A stretch of 64,000 nucleotides of DNA from Janibacter endophyticus. Lineage in GTDB: Bacteria > Actinomycetota > Actinomycetes > Actinomycetales > Dermatophilaceae. A model generated the notes under the pieces. That model searched no databases. It was not told the origin of the DNA and saw only the letters and a list, made by a program, of their open reading frames with translations. Shown in pieces: positions 45,169 to 53,770 of this stretch. The DNA lies in contig NZ_JAFEJG010000004.1 of assembly GCF_016888335.1 (NCBI RefSeq), positions 2,108,001 to 2,172,000 of the forward strand. The letters run 5' to 3'. How positions within the stretch are numbered: position 1 is the stretch's first letter; each line of letters begins with the position of its first letter. Made by a program: the position numbers and the translations under genes.

Positions 45169-45174
45169 AGGCTA
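45169..45174 (-). promoter_or_regulatory. Probable -10 of the AI-2E-family gene
   Basis: Minus-strand TAGCCT, nine bases before the ATG at 45159. It lies back-to-back with the pirin promoter in a 44-bp divergent gap. Very short or no leader is expected. Confidence 0.4.
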
Positions 45175-45191
45175 TCCGGGGTCTGGGCTCC

Positions 45192-45197
45192 TACAGT
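45192..45197 (+). promoter_or_regulatory. Probable pirin -10 (leaderless)
   Basis: Plus-strand TACAGT, then six bases, then the pirin ATG at 45204. It is the same hexamer as before the histidine kinase gene at 53.8 kb. No ribosome-binding site is present. Confidence 0.5.
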
Positions 45198-45203
45198 GGC
45201 TGC

Positions 45204-46157
45204 ATGGCTGCCCATCCGGTCCAGGTGCTCCCCGGCCGCGACGTCCCGCTCGGCGGGCTGCGTGCCCTGACGGTGCGGCGCTCGCTGCCCCACCGCGACC
45301 GGTCCTTCGTCGGGGCGTGGTGCTTCGTCGATCACTACGGCCCCGAGGAGGTCGGCGACGCAGAGCACGTCATGGACGTGCCGCCCCACCCGCACACAGG
45401 GCTGCAGACCGTCTCGTGGCTCTTCGAGGGTGTCGTCCAGCACGACGACAGCGGGGGTGTGAGCGCCCGGGTCCTCCCCGGCGAGGTCAACCTCATGACG
45501 GCGGGCAGCGGCATCGCCCACTCCGAGGTCTCCACCGACGAGACCGACCGGCTGCACGGCGTCCAGCTGTGGACCGTGCTCCCGGACGCCGACCGCCTCT
45601 CCGAGCGGCGTTTCGAGCACCACGCGCCGGCGACCGCGGCGCTGACCGACGGGGCGGGCACGGCGCTCGTCTTCATCGGCGAGATCGCCGGGGTCGACCG
45701 CTCCCCCGTCGCCACCTCGGCGCCGCTGCTCGGCGCGCAGCTCGACCTGCGCCCCGGCGCCGACCTCACCCTGCCCGTCGACCGCGCCTTCGAGCACGGG
45801 GTGCTCCTCGACGTCGGGGACGTGAGCGTCGCCGCCGGCACCGACGACCCGACGGCCCTCGCCTTCGGCGACCTCGCCTGCCTCGACCCCGGCCCCGGCT
45901 CTCTGCGTCTCGTCGCCGGCCCCGACGGAGCGCGCGTCATCCTCATCGGCGGCACCCCCTTCGAGGAGGAGATCGTCATGTGGTGGAACTTCATCGGGCG
46001 CAGCCACGAGGAGATCGAGCAGTTCCGGACCGCCTACGAGGGTGGCTCGGAGCAGTTCGGCGAGGTCCCCGGCTACTACGGTGGCCGGACCCGCATCCCC
46101 GCGCCGCCGCTCCCGCCGGTGCGGCTGCGTCCCCGCAACCGGAAGGGCAAGGCATGA
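45204..46157 (+). CDS. Pirin-family protein
   Basis: A 317-residue bicupin of the pirin family. The N-terminal cupin has the metal-binding motif PPHPHTGLQTVSWLFEG (three histidine-type ligands) and SGIAHSE; the conserved FVDHYGP stretch precedes it. Some bacterial pirins are quercetin dioxygenases and others bind regulators or metabolic enzymes; no specific role can be given here. The ATG at 45204 is supported by a TACAGT placed six bases upstream. The stop overlaps the following pterin dehydratase/VOC gene by 4 bp (ATGA), so the two are coupled. Confidence 0.92.
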   Translation: MAAHPVQVLPGRDVPLGGLRALTVRRSLPHRDRSFVGAWCFVDHYGPEEVGDAEHVMDVPPHPHTGLQTVSWLFEGVVQHDDSGGVSARVLPGEVNLMTAGSGIAHSEVSTDETDRLHGVQLWTVLPDADRLSERRFEHHAPATAALTDGAGTALVFIGEIAGVDRSPVATSAPLLGAQLDLRPGADLTLPVDRAFEHGVLLDVGDVSVAAGTDDPTALAFGDLACLDPGPGSLRLVAGPDGARVILIGGTPFEEEIVMWWNFIGRSHEEIEQFRTAYEGGSEQFGEVPGYYGGRTRIPAPPLPPVRLRPRNRKGKA

Positions 46158-46828
46158 GCGCGCTCACCGTCCAGCAGATCCTCGACGCCGACCTCGCGGA
46201 CTGGCGCCCCGTCGCGGGCACCCTGCGGGCCCGCTTCCTCACGAAGGGGTTCACGACGGGCGTCGACCTCGTCACCGCCGTCGGCGAGGCCGCCGAGGCG
46301 GCCAACCACCACCCGGACGTCACCCTCACGTGGCCCTTCGTCGACCTCACCCTCGTCACCCACGACGAGGGCAACCGGGTCACCGCGCTCGACGTCGACC
46401 TCGCCCGGCAGATCTCGGCCCTTGCCGCGGAGCGCGGGGTCCCCGCCGACCCGGCCGCCCCCACCGTCCTCGAGCTCGCGCTCGACACCGCCGACAAGGC
46501 GGCGGTCGGTCCGTTCTGGGCAGCGGTGCTCACCGGCGACGCGAGCAACGTCGACGACGACGACATCACCGACCCCGGCGGCCGTGTCCCGCTGCTCTGG
46601 CTCCAGGGGACGGACGCCCACGAGGAGCCCCGCCAGCGCTTCCACCTCGACGTGTGGGTCGGCCCGGACCAGGCACAGCCGCGGATCGAGGCGGCGCTCG
46701 CGGCCGGGGGCACGCTCGTCGACGACTCTCTGGCCCCGTCCTTCGTCGTGCTGGCCGACGCCGAGGGCAACAAGGCGTGCATCTGCACGAGCCTCGACCG
46801 CGAGCAGCAGCGCCTCATCGACGGTTAG
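46154..46828 (+). CDS. 4a-hydroxytetrahydrobiopterin dehydratase fused to a VOC domain
   Basis: A 224-residue two-domain protein. Residues about 1-95 match pterin-4a-carbinolamine dehydratase (PCD/DCoH): [20 protein letters not shown] and the active-site EAANHHPDVTLTWPFVDL with the paired histidines and TH. Residues about 105-224 resemble a glyoxalase/VOC fold (ALDTADKAAVGPFWAAVLTG, DPGGRVPLLWLQ, FHLDVWVG). PCD recycles the pterin cofactor of aromatic amino-acid hydroxylases, but no hydroxylase is nearby. It overlaps pirin by 4 bp and meets the Nudix gene with interlocked stop codons. Confidence 0.85.
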   Translation: MSALTVQQILDADLADWRPVAGTLRARFLTKGFTTGVDLVTAVGEAAEAANHHPDVTLTWPFVDLTLVTHDEGNRVTALDVDLARQISALAAERGVPADPAAPTVLELALDTADKAAVGPFWAAVLTGDASNVDDDDITDPGGRVPLLWLQGTDAHEEPRQRFHLDVWVGPDQAQPRIEAALAAGGTLVDDSLAPSFVVLADAEGNKACICTSLDREQQRLIDG

Positions 46829-47859
46829 GCACGCCGCGGTCGCACGGCCGCTCCGTCGCGGCGGCCGGGCTCGATGACCGGCTCGTACGCGACGACCTCG
46901 GCGACCGTGCCGAGCCGCAGCACCTCCGCGAGGATCACCCGCGTCGGTGTCATGAGGTAGAGGTCGCCGGCCTCCCACTGCCGCAGCACCTCGGCGACCG
47001 GCTCCCACCCGGCCCGGACGGCCTCGGTCGTCGTGTTCGTGAGCACCTCGTCCTCGTCGGCGAGGACGAAGAAGGAGACGTCGAAGCGCTTCGGGCTGGC
47101 CGCAGGGGTCACCCAGTTGTCCCACGGCAGCAGCCGAGCCGGGTCGACGCGCAGCCCCGTCTCCTCCGCCAGCTCACGCACCGCCGCGGCGCGCAGCGCG
47201 GCGAGGACGTCACCGTCCGTGACGCTCGTCTGCGCCCACGCGGTGGCCGCCTCCGCGTGGGCGGCGGCATCCCCGGTCGCCTCACGGTCGCCCGGGTCGA
47301 CCCGCCCGCCCGGGAAGACCACGGCACCGGCGGCGAAGTCCATCGTCGCCGCGCGGTGCTGGACGAAGACCTCGAGACCCGCCGCCCCGTCGCGCAGCGG
47401 GACGACGCTCACCGCGACCCGCGGCGTCACGGGCTCGACGAGCTGGCGCAGCATCGCCACCCGCGGCGGTCCGTCGAGCAGCCCGGCGGCAGCCTCGGCA
47501 GCGATGATGTCGTCCATCGACGACGGTGGGGGCTCCATGACCTCGTAGCCGCGCCGGAGGAACCACGGCGCGTCCCCCGGGACGTCCCGGTAGGTCCGCA
47601 GGCTGATCGCCAGCGCACCGCCGTCGCGGGCGCGCGCCTCGATGGCGTCGAGGAGGTCGCCACCGATCCCCTTGCCTCGGCTGGCGGGGTGCACGCAGAG
47701 CTGCTCGAGGTGCCAGACCGGGCCGTGCGGCCGGGCATGGGCGAGACCGACGACGGCTCCGTCGTGCCCCTCGACGACGAGGGCGAGCCCCTCTCCGCGC
47801 GGGGCGGCGCCCAGCGCCCCGAGGGCGGCGGCGTCGGCCGGCTGGGCGGGTCGGATCAT
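46825..47859 (-). CDS. GNAT acetyltransferase-Nudix hydrolase fusion
   Basis: A 344-residue two-domain protein. The N-terminal part (about residues 1-110) is a GNAT fold with the acetyl-CoA loop CVHPASRGKGIGGDLLDAIE. The C-terminal part (about 145-344) is a Nudix domain: AGAVVFPGGRVDPGD, then an insertion of some 30 residues before the catalytic AAVRELAEETGLRV, as in the longer NUDT19-like Nudix proteins. Substrates are unknown. ATG with GGGAG upstream; it follows nusB by 20 bp and is probably in the efp-nusB operon. The TAA stop interlocks with the TAG of the pterin dehydratase gene. Confidence 0.85.
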   Translation of the reverse strand: MIRPAQPADAAALGALGAAPRGEGLALVVEGHDGAVVGLAHARPHGPVWHLEQLCVHPASRGKGIGGDLLDAIEARARDGGALAISLRTYRDVPGDAPWFLRRGYEVMEPPPSSMDDIIAAEAAAGLLDGPPRVAMLRQLVEPVTPRVAVSVVPLRDGAAGLEVFVQHRAATMDFAAGAVVFPGGRVDPGDREATGDAAAHAEAATAWAQTSVTDGDVLAALRAAAVRELAEETGLRVDPARLLPWDNWVTPAASPKRFDVSFFVLADEDEVLTNTTTEAVRAGWEPVAEVLRQWEAGDLYLMTPTRVILAEVLRLGTVAEVVAYEPVIEPGRRDGAAVRPRRA

Positions 47860-47879
47860 GACGCTCCCTGCCGCTCCGC

Positions 47880-48293
47880 TCAGGCGAGCGTCGGCTTGAC
47901 CTCGGCGATACGGGCCAGCAGCCCGTGGACGAACTTCGGCGAATCGTCGGTGCTCAGCTCGGTCGCGAGGGCCTTCGCCTCGGCGATGGCCACCGAGTCC
48001 GGCACCTCGTCGGACCAGAGGATCTCGAAGGTCCCGAGGCGCAGGATCGCCCGGTCGACGTCGGGCATCCGATCGAGGCTCCAGCCCTGGCTGTACGTCG
48101 TGAGCAGCTCGTCGATGTCACGCCAGTGGTCGACGACGCCGCTCACGAGGGTGCGCGTGTACTCCGGCAGCGGGTGCTCCGTCACCGGCTTCTCGACCCG
48201 CTCGGCGAGCAGCCCGCCGAGGTTGAGCCCGCGCGACTCGGCCTCGAAGAGGAGGTCGAGGGCGCGCTTGCGAGCCTTGCTGCGTGCCGACAC
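47880..48293 (-). CDS. nusB: Transcription antitermination factor NusB
   Basis: Binds boxA RNA with NusE (S10) to promote rRNA antitermination. The 137-residue all-helical protein begins SARSKARKRALDLLFEAESRG and contains VVDHWRDIDELL and DRAILRLGTFEILWSDEVPD, the most conserved core of the family. The GTG start follows the efp stop without a gap (TGAGTG), the standard efp-nusB pair. Confidence 0.97.
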   Translation of the reverse strand: MSARSKARKRALDLLFEAESRGLNLGGLLAERVEKPVTEHPLPEYTRTLVSGVVDHWRDIDELLTTYSQGWSLDRMPDVDRAILRLGTFEILWSDEVPDSVAIAEAKALATELSTDDSPKFVHGLLARIAEVKPTLA

Positions 48294-48854
48294 TCAGCTC
48301 ACGCGGCCGAGGTAGCTGCCGTCGCGGGTGTCGACCTTGATCTTCGTGCCCTGCTCGAGGAAGAGCGGGACCTGGATCTCGGCACCGGTCTCGACGGTCG
48401 CCGGCTTCGTGCCACCGGTCGAGCGGTCGCCCTGGAGGCCCGGCTCGGTGTAGGTGATCTCGAGGACGACCGAGGCGGGGAGCTCGATGAAGAGCACGTT
48501 GCCCTCGTTGCGGGCGACGACCGCCTCCTGGTTCTCGAGCATGTACTTGCGCGCGTCCCCGACGATCTCCGGGCTGACCGGGATCTGGTCGTAGGTGTCG
48601 GGGTCCATGAAGACGTAGTCGGTACCGTCGTTGTAGAGGTACTGCATGGTGCGGCGGTCGACGTTGGCCGTCTCGACCTTGGTGCCGGCGTTGAAGGTCT
48701 TGTCGATCGTCTTGCCCGTCGTCACGGACTTCAGCTTGGTCCGGACGAAGGCCGGGCCCTTGCCGGGCTTGACGTGCTGGAACTCCACGACCGACCAGAG
48801 CTGGTTGTCGATCCGCAGGACCATGCCGTTCTTGAGGTCGTTCGTCGATGCCAC
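48294..48854 (-). CDS. efp: Translation elongation factor P
   Basis: Rescues ribosomes stalled at polyproline stretches. The 186-residue protein has three beta-barrel domains; the N-terminus [20 protein letters not shown] and the tip loop [15 protein letters not shown] (Lys/Pro region near residue 32) are clear, and [16 protein letters not shown] lies in the C-terminal domain. The tip carries lysine with nearby prolines, as in EF-P that may work unmodified or with another modification. The GTG start at 48854 has GAAGG upstream. In many actinobacteria aroB lies directly upstream; here accessory genes separate them. Confidence 0.97.
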   Translation of the reverse strand: MASTNDLKNGMVLRIDNQLWSVVEFQHVKPGKGPAFVRTKLKSVTTGKTIDKTFNAGTKVETANVDRRTMQYLYNDGTDYVFMDPDTYDQIPVSPEIVGDARKYMLENQEAVVARNEGNVLFIELPASVVLEITYTEPGLQGDRSTGGTKPATVETGAEIQVPLFLEQGTKIKVDTRDGSYLGRVS

Positions 48855-48919
48855 GTGCGTGCTGCGCCTTCGTCTCGGGGTTCGCGCGGGATCTGCCGCC
48901 CGCGCACGGAACGTCGGGC

Positions 48920-48925
48920 ATCCTA
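48920..48925 (-). promoter_or_regulatory. Probable efp-nusB -10
   Basis: Minus-strand TAGGAT, about 65 bases before the efp GTG, giving a normal leader with the GAAGG ribosome-binding site. It lies in the 113-bp gap after the lipase-type gene. The -35 is unclear. Confidence 0.4.
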
Positions 48926-48967
48926 TCGGCCACGAGCCCCGAGTCCGAACCGACGTGAGCCCGTGCC

Positions 48968-50251
48968 CTATCCGCCGGCGGGCAGGTGCTCGTCGAGCCA
49001 GGCGTCGACCTCGGCGCGGCCGTCCTCCAGCACCGAGACGTGGCCCGCGCCCGGGACCCGGGTGTAGCGGAGGTCGACACCGCGCTCCTCGTACTGGCTG
49101 CTCAGGGTGTCGCTGAGGAGCGACGGGACGAGCTCGTCCTGGTCCCCGTGGACGAGGAGCACGGGGACCTGCGGGTCGAGCGCGGCAGCGTCGTTCGTCG
49201 AGACGGTCGCCCGGACCCTCGTGAGGTCGGCGCCGTCCCGGACGAAGGCACCGGTGCTCACGCCGCCGAAGCTGTCCGGCGCCGACAGCTCGGCGATGCA
49301 CTCCTCCTCGAGTCGCGGCAGCAGCGCCAGCCCCTCCTCCGAGATCACCTCCGCCGGCTCGACCCCGGCGACGACCGCCGCGCTGTGGACGAGCGGCCCG
49401 ATGAAGGCGCTGCTCGGCAGCCCCTCGCCGTCCCTGAGAAGGTCGAGCACGGAAGCCATCTGGGAGGGTGGCGCGAGCGCGGCCGCACCCCGCAGCCGCG
49501 CCGGGCCGGCGTCACCGCCGGCGAAGCGGGTGGCGAAGAGGGCCCCCTGCCCGCCCTGCGAGTGCCCGACCGCGACCCAGTCCCGCGACAGCAGGCCCGG
49601 GTGCAGCGCGTGGGCGGCGAGGACGATGTCCGCCACCGCCGCACCCTGCGACTCCCCCATGAGGTACGGGTGCGGTCCGGGCGTCCCGAGGCCCTCGTAG
49701 TCGGTGCGGACGACGGCGTAGCCCCGCTCGACGTACTCCGCGACGAAGCCGTCCATCGCGCCGCTGTAGACGCGGGCAGCCCCGCCGAGGGCGGCGCGCG
49801 AGGGAGCGCAGTCGTCGGCCAGGCCGGTCGTCCCGTGCGCCCAGGAGATCACCGGCCAGCCCCCCTCGGGCGCGGGCCGGTCAGGCACCGTGACGAGACC
49901 GGAGACCGCCGTCAGCTCGCCGTCCGCGCCCGTGGAGCGGTAGAGGACGAGGTCGGTGACCGCGCCCTCGAGCGTGCCCGCCCGGTCGACCGGCCGCCGC
50001 CAGATCACCGAGCCCGGCAGACCGGCTGCGGCCACCCCTTCGCCAGCGTCGTAGAAGTCCGCACCCGACGGGCCGAGCCTCACCTGGGGCGCGCCCCCGA
50101 GGGCTGCGGCGGCCGCCGGCGGCTCGTCCGCCCGGGGCTCGCCCACCTGCCGCGTCCCCCACCAGCCGGCGCCGGCGACGACCGCCAGCACGACGACGAC
50201 GAGGAGAGCGCGCAGCGGCCCCCGCCGGGTGGAGCGCTGGGTGGAGGTCAT
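48968..50251 (-). CDS. Secreted or membrane-anchored lipase/alpha-beta hydrolase
   Basis: A 427-residue protein with an N-terminal membrane helix or signal anchor ([20 protein letters not shown]) and an alpha/beta-hydrolase fold of the secretory-lipase (LIP) type. The nucleophile serine is in [14 protein letters not shown] (about residue 240), the acid in [12 protein letters not shown] and the histidine in PGAGHVSVL. The oxyanion stretch ISWAHGTTG is present. Substrate (triglyceride or other ester) is unknown. ATG at 50251; a longer frame upstream would cross the divergent promoter region. It is divergent from the GltB-like gene. Confidence 0.87.
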   Translation of the reverse strand: MTSTQRSTRRGPLRALLVVVVLAVVAGAGWWGTRQVGEPRADEPPAAAAALGGAPQVRLGPSGADFYDAGEGVAAAGLPGSVIWRRPVDRAGTLEGAVTDLVLYRSTGADGELTAVSGLVTVPDRPAPEGGWPVISWAHGTTGLADDCAPSRAALGGAARVYSGAMDGFVAEYVERGYAVVRTDYEGLGTPGPHPYLMGESQGAAVADIVLAAHALHPGLLSRDWVAVGHSQGGQGALFATRFAGGDAGPARLRGAAALAPPSQMASVLDLLRDGEGLPSSAFIGPLVHSAAVVAGVEPAEVISEEGLALLPRLEEECIAELSAPDSFGGVSTGAFVRDGADLTRVRATVSTNDAAALDPQVPVLLVHGDQDELVPSLLSDTLSSQYEERGVDLRYTRVPGAGHVSVLEDGRAEVDAWLDEHLPAGG

Positions 50252-50321
50252 GAGGCCCTTCGGCTCGCGGACGGATGCGGCATCGTCGCACAAACGGGAA
50301 GTCCGGGGCAGACTGCCGTGC

Positions 50322-51938
50322 ATGGTCATGAAGTACGTCGTCGGCGGTGCTGTCTCCGGTCTCGCGGCTCTGGCTGCGCGCGACCTGCTGCAGAAGGAGC
50401 ACACCCTTAAGCACAACTTCCCCGTCGTCGGGAACCTGCGCTATCTCCTGGAACGGATCGGCCCAGAGCTGCGGCAGTACATCGTCACGAGCAACGACGA
50501 GGAGCGACCGTTCAGCCGTGACCAGCGCGCCTGGGTGTACGCGAGCAGCAAGCTCGCCAACAACTACGCGGGCTTCGGCACGGACAACGACGTCGAGAAC
50601 CAAGAAGGCTACGTCGTCATCAAGCACCGCACCTTCTCCGACGTCGCGCCGTCGTCGGCGCTGGCCCACGGCGCGAAGGGCGAGCACGACGACTACGTCG
50701 AGCTCCCCGCCGCTAAGGTCATGGGAGCGGCCCGCGGGCGTCGGCACGCCTTCCGGCCCGGGTCGGTCATCAACGTCTCGGGGATGAGCTTCGGCTCGCT
50801 GTCCGGTCCGGCGATCGAGGCGCTCAACGTCGGGACGAAGCTGGCCCGCGCCTACCAGAACACCGGTGAGGGGGCGCTCTCGCCGCACCACCGCAAGGGC
50901 GGCGACATCATGTTCCAGATCGGCACCGCGTACTTCGGGTGCCGCGACGAGGACGGACGCTTCTCGATGGACCGGCTCCTCGAGGTCGTCGAGTCGGCAC
51001 CCGTGCGGGCCATCGAGATCAAGCTGAGCCAGGGCGCCAAGCCGGGCCTGGGCGGCATGCTCCCCGCCGCGAAGATCAGCGAGGAGATCTCGCAGATCCG
51101 GGGTATCCCCATGGGCGTGGACTGCGCGAGCCCGTCCCGGCACACGGAGTTCTCCGACGTCGACTCGATGCTCGACTTCGTCGAGCGGGTGGCCGACGCG
51201 ACCGGGCTGCCCGTCGGCATCAAGTCGGCGGTCGGCGACATGGACGTCTGGCGCGACCTCGCGGACCAGATGCGCGACGGGCAGCGCGGCGTCGACTTCA
51301 TCACCGTCGACGGCGGCGAAGGGGGCACCGGCGCGGCCCCGCTGATCTTCAGCGACGCCGTCGCCATGCCCTTCCGGCTCGGTTTCTCCCGGGTGTACTC
51401 GACCTTCGCCGAGGCCGGGCTGACCGACCGCGTGACCTTCATCGGGTCCGGCAAGCTCGGCCTCCCGGAGAACGCCTTCGTCGCCATGGCCCTGGGCTGC
51501 GACGTCCTGCACGTCGGCCGCGAGGCGATGATGGCCATCGGCTGCATCCAGGCCCAGAAGTGCCACACCGACCACTGCCCCACCGGGGTGGCGACGCAGA
51601 ACGCGTGGCTCACCTCCGGCCTGGACCCGCAGCGCAAGGCGGTCCGGCTCGCGAACTACCTCACCACCCTGCGGCGTGACCTGCTCAAGGTCTCGGAGGC
51701 GGTCGGCGTGTGGCACCCGGGGCTCGTCGACGGCGACGACATCGAGCTCGTCACCGAGGCCACCCACGGCGTCACGCTGCGCGAGGCCTTCGGCTACCAG
51801 CCGGGGTGGGGCCAGGTCGGTCCCGAGATCCGCGAGGAGATCGAGGGGATCATGCGGCGCCTCGCCGAGCCCGAGGAGCGCGACCCCGACCGCGACGGCG
51901 AGGCCGCCGGCGAAGGGGTCACTTCACCTCGCTCCTGA
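50322..51938 (+). CDS. Orphan FMN-binding glutamate-synthase-like protein
   Basis: A 538-residue protein corresponding to the FMN/Fe-S core of GltB without the glutaminase or the C-terminal domain. It begins with a hydrophobic segment (MKYVVGGAVSGLAALAARDL), then shows NVSGMSFGSLSGPAIEALN, IKLSQGAKPGLGGMLP, ITVDGGEGGTGAAPLIFSD and the 3Fe-4S cysteines CIQAQKCHTDHCPTGVATQ at about residues 407-425. Members are annotated as FMN-binding glutamate synthase family; the physiological reaction is not known. A complete gltBD is also in this window, so this is not the main GOGAT. Its end overlaps the ABC-2 permease gene by 20 bp on the opposite strand. Confidence 0.88.
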   Translation: MVMKYVVGGAVSGLAALAARDLLQKEHTLKHNFPVVGNLRYLLERIGPELRQYIVTSNDEERPFSRDQRAWVYASSKLANNYAGFGTDNDVENQEGYVVIKHRTFSDVAPSSALAHGAKGEHDDYVELPAAKVMGAARGRRHAFRPGSVINVSGMSFGSLSGPAIEALNVGTKLARAYQNTGEGALSPHHRKGGDIMFQIGTAYFGCRDEDGRFSMDRLLEVVESAPVRAIEIKLSQGAKPGLGGMLPAAKISEEISQIRGIPMGVDCASPSRHTEFSDVDSMLDFVERVADATGLPVGIKSAVGDMDVWRDLADQMRDGQRGVDFITVDGGEGGTGAAPLIFSDAVAMPFRLGFSRVYSTFAEAGLTDRVTFIGSGKLGLPENAFVAMALGCDVLHVGREAMMAIGCIQAQKCHTDHCPTGVATQNAWLTSGLDPQRKAVRLANYLTTLRRDLLKVSEAVGVWHPGLVDGDDIELVTEATHGVTLREAFGYQPGWGQVGPEIREEIEGIMRRLAEPEERDPDRDGEAAGEGVTSPRS

Positions 51939-52683
51939 GCACGCGCCAGGTGCCGATGGCGATCGGCAGCCCGATCCAGACGAGGGCTGACGTGCCGAGG
52001 TGCGCCCAGTCCTCGCCGGTCATGGCGCCCTCCATGAGGGGCGCGGTGACCCGGTTGAGGTCGAGCCACACCGCGGCGGACTCGACCCGCGGTACGAGCG
52101 CTGAGGCGATGGTCCATACCGTCGGGAGCACGAGCGAGGCGACGATCGCCACCGGCGTGCTGAGCAGCGCGAGGCCGAAACCGACGCCCTGCAGCACGAA
52201 CATCAGCAGCGTCACGACGAGCCCGAGGGTGGCCGCGCCGTCCATCGACCAGTCCCCGGGCGCGCTGCCGAGAACGACCACGCCGGCGTGGAAGGCGGCC
52301 GCGACGAGGCCCGAGACGATGATCACGGCGAGCCCGAGCAGGACGGACGCGACGAGCTTGGCCGCGACCACGCGGCCGCGACGCGGCTCCAGGGTGAAGG
52401 TCACGAGCCCGGTGCGCTGCGACCATTCCTGGGTCGCCGCCATGATGCCGACGATCGGCAGCAGCATGAGGAGCGGCAGGCTCATCATCGACACGAAGGT
52501 CTGCAGCGTCAGCTCCTCGCGCGTCCCCCACACGACGAGCACGAGGGCGACGAGGAGCGAGAGCCCGGACATGACGAGCATCAGCCAGCGGCCGGCGCGG
52601 GTGTCGAGCGACTTGCGGAGCTCGACGTGGACCGACCGGGTCCACGGGACGGGCGGGGTGCCGGGTGCTGCGACGGTGGTCAT
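51919..52683 (-). CDS. ABC-2 type exporter permease
   Basis: A 254-residue membrane protein with about six helices (WLMLVMSGLSLLVALVLVVW, LLMLLPIVGIMAATQEWSQR, then further helices to IGLPIAIGTW). The EWSQRTGLVTFTLEPRRGRV stretch after the second helix is typical of the ABC-2 permeases that accompany bacitracin/lantibiotic-type ATPases. It is transcribed with the ATPase gene 29 bp upstream. Likely role: export of, or protection from, an envelope-active compound; the substrate is unknown. The 3' end overlaps the GltB-like gene by 20 bp. Confidence 0.85.
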   Translation of the reverse strand: MTTVAAPGTPPVPWTRSVHVELRKSLDTRAGRWLMLVMSGLSLLVALVLVVWGTREELTLQTFVSMMSLPLLMLLPIVGIMAATQEWSQRTGLVTFTLEPRRGRVVAAKLVASVLLGLAVIIVSGLVAAAFHAGVVVLGSAPGDWSMDGAATLGLVVTLLMFVLQGVGFGLALLSTPVAIVASLVLPTVWTIASALVPRVESAAVWLDLNRVTAPLMEGAMTGEDWAHLGTSALVWIGLPIAIGTWRVLRSEVK

Positions 52684-52712
52684 GGGTTTCTCCTGGTTTC
52701 GGTACGAAGGGG

Positions 52713-53630
52713 TTAGGCGGCGCTCGACGCGAGGGCGGCGTCGCGCACGGAGCGGCTGTCTGCGGCGGTCAGCTCGAGGAACATCTGCTCCAGCCCGGCA
52801 GCGCCGTGAGCACCCAGCTCGACGAGCGCGACCCGGGCGTCGAGGGCGAGCCGTCCGACGACGGCCGGGTCGGCCTCGACGACGAGGAAGCCGTCGAACG
52901 CCTGGACGGTCAGCCCGGCATCGGCCAGGGCGAGCTGGAGGGCCGTGTCGTCGACGGAGACGACCCGGGTGCCGCGGGGGGCGAGCAGCTCCCCCTTCGT
53001 CCCCTGGGCGACGATCCGGCCACGGCCGATCATGACGAGCTCGTCGGCGACGATCTCGACCTCGCTGAGCAGGTGCGACGACAGCAGGACGGTGCGTCCC
53101 TCGTCGGCCAGTCCTCGCAGCAGACCGCGCATCCAGTGGATGCCCTGGGGGTCGAGGCCGTTGGCCGGCTCGTCGAGGATGAGGACCTCGGGGTCGCCCA
53201 TGAGCGCACCGGCCAGCCCGAGCCGCTGACGCATGCCGAGCGAGTAGTTGCGCACGCGGCGGCAGGACTCGTCGTCGGTGAGCCCGACGAGGTCGAGCAT
53301 CTCGTCGACCCGGGACTTGGGCACCCCCATCTGCAGCGAGGCCAGGCGGAGCACCTCGCGGCCGGTGCGTCCCGGGTGCTGGGCTGCGGCGTCGAGCATG
53401 ACGCCGACGTGCCGACCGGGGTTGGGCAGGTCGCGGTAGGGCCGACCGAGGATCGTCGCCGACCCGCTCGTCGGAGGCGTCAGGCCCGTCATCATCCGCA
53501 TCGCGGTCGACTTGCCGGCGCCGTTGGGGCCGAGGAAGCCGACGACGCGGCCGGGCCTGGCTTCGAAGGTGATGTCGTCGACCGCGGTGAAGCTGCCGTA
53601 GCGCTTGGTGAGGTTCTCGATCTGGATCAT
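52713..53630 (-). CDS. ABC transporter ATP-binding protein (ABC-2 exporter)
   Basis: ATPase subunit, 305 residues, for the downstream permease. Walker A GPNGAGKST is at about residues 38-46, the signature is YSLGMRQRLGLAGAL and Walker B VLILDEPANGLDP; a C-terminal accessory region of about 90 residues follows (SVDDTALQLALADAGLTV). It resembles BcrA/NatA-type exporters. ATG at 53630 gives the usual MIQIENLTKRYG start; an upstream in-frame extension is unsupported. It is divergent from a histidine kinase/response regulator pair, a common pairing for regulated exporters. Confidence 0.92.
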   Translation of the reverse strand: MIQIENLTKRYGSFTAVDDITFEARPGRVVGFLGPNGAGKSTAMRMMTGLTPPTSGSATILGRPYRDLPNPGRHVGVMLDAAAQHPGRTGREVLRLASLQMGVPKSRVDEMLDLVGLTDDESCRRVRNYSLGMRQRLGLAGALMGDPEVLILDEPANGLDPQGIHWMRGLLRGLADEGRTVLLSSHLLSEVEIVADELVMIGRGRIVAQGTKGELLAPRGTRVVSVDDTALQLALADAGLTVQAFDGFLVVEADPAVVGRLALDARVALVELGAHGAAGLEQMFLELTAADSRSVRDAALASSAA

Positions 53631-53689
53631 GGCTTCACGATGGCCCGCCGGGCACCGCCCGGTCGTCGGTCCACGGGCTGGTCCTGGTC

Positions 53690-53733
53690 CGACCCAGGTA
53701 TGAACCTCGAGTCCCATCCATCGACCTGGGTCG
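53690..53733. promoter_or_regulatory. 10-bp inverted repeat between exporter and two-component genes
   Basis: CGACCCAGGT (53690-53699) and ACCTGGGTCG (53724-53733) are exact inverted copies, centres 34 bp apart, in the 140-bp divergent gap. The right copy lies just upstream of the expected -35 of the kinase gene. They are good candidates for a dimeric regulator such as the NarL/LuxR-type response regulator encoded next door. The spacing is about three helical turns, so both copies would face one side of the DNA. Confidence 0.5.
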
Positions 53734-53757
53734 CTGTCGGGGGACGGAGTGCCTGCC

Positions 53758-53763
53758 TACAGT
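53758..53763 (+). promoter_or_regulatory. Probable -10 of the histidine kinase gene (leaderless)
   Basis: Plus-strand TACAGT followed by seven bases and the GTG at 53771. The spacing fits a leaderless message. No clear -35; the region further upstream holds the right arm of the inverted repeat. Confidence 0.5.
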
Positions 53764-53770
53764 TGCCGAC

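Noticed and set aside
50307-50317. Short palindrome GGCAG-A-CTGCC before the GltB-like gene, and a CAGACT seven bases before its start
   Set aside because: Arms of five bases with a single-base centre are expected by chance in such GC-rich DNA, and the -10-like hexamer lacks the first T, so no operator or promoter is called.
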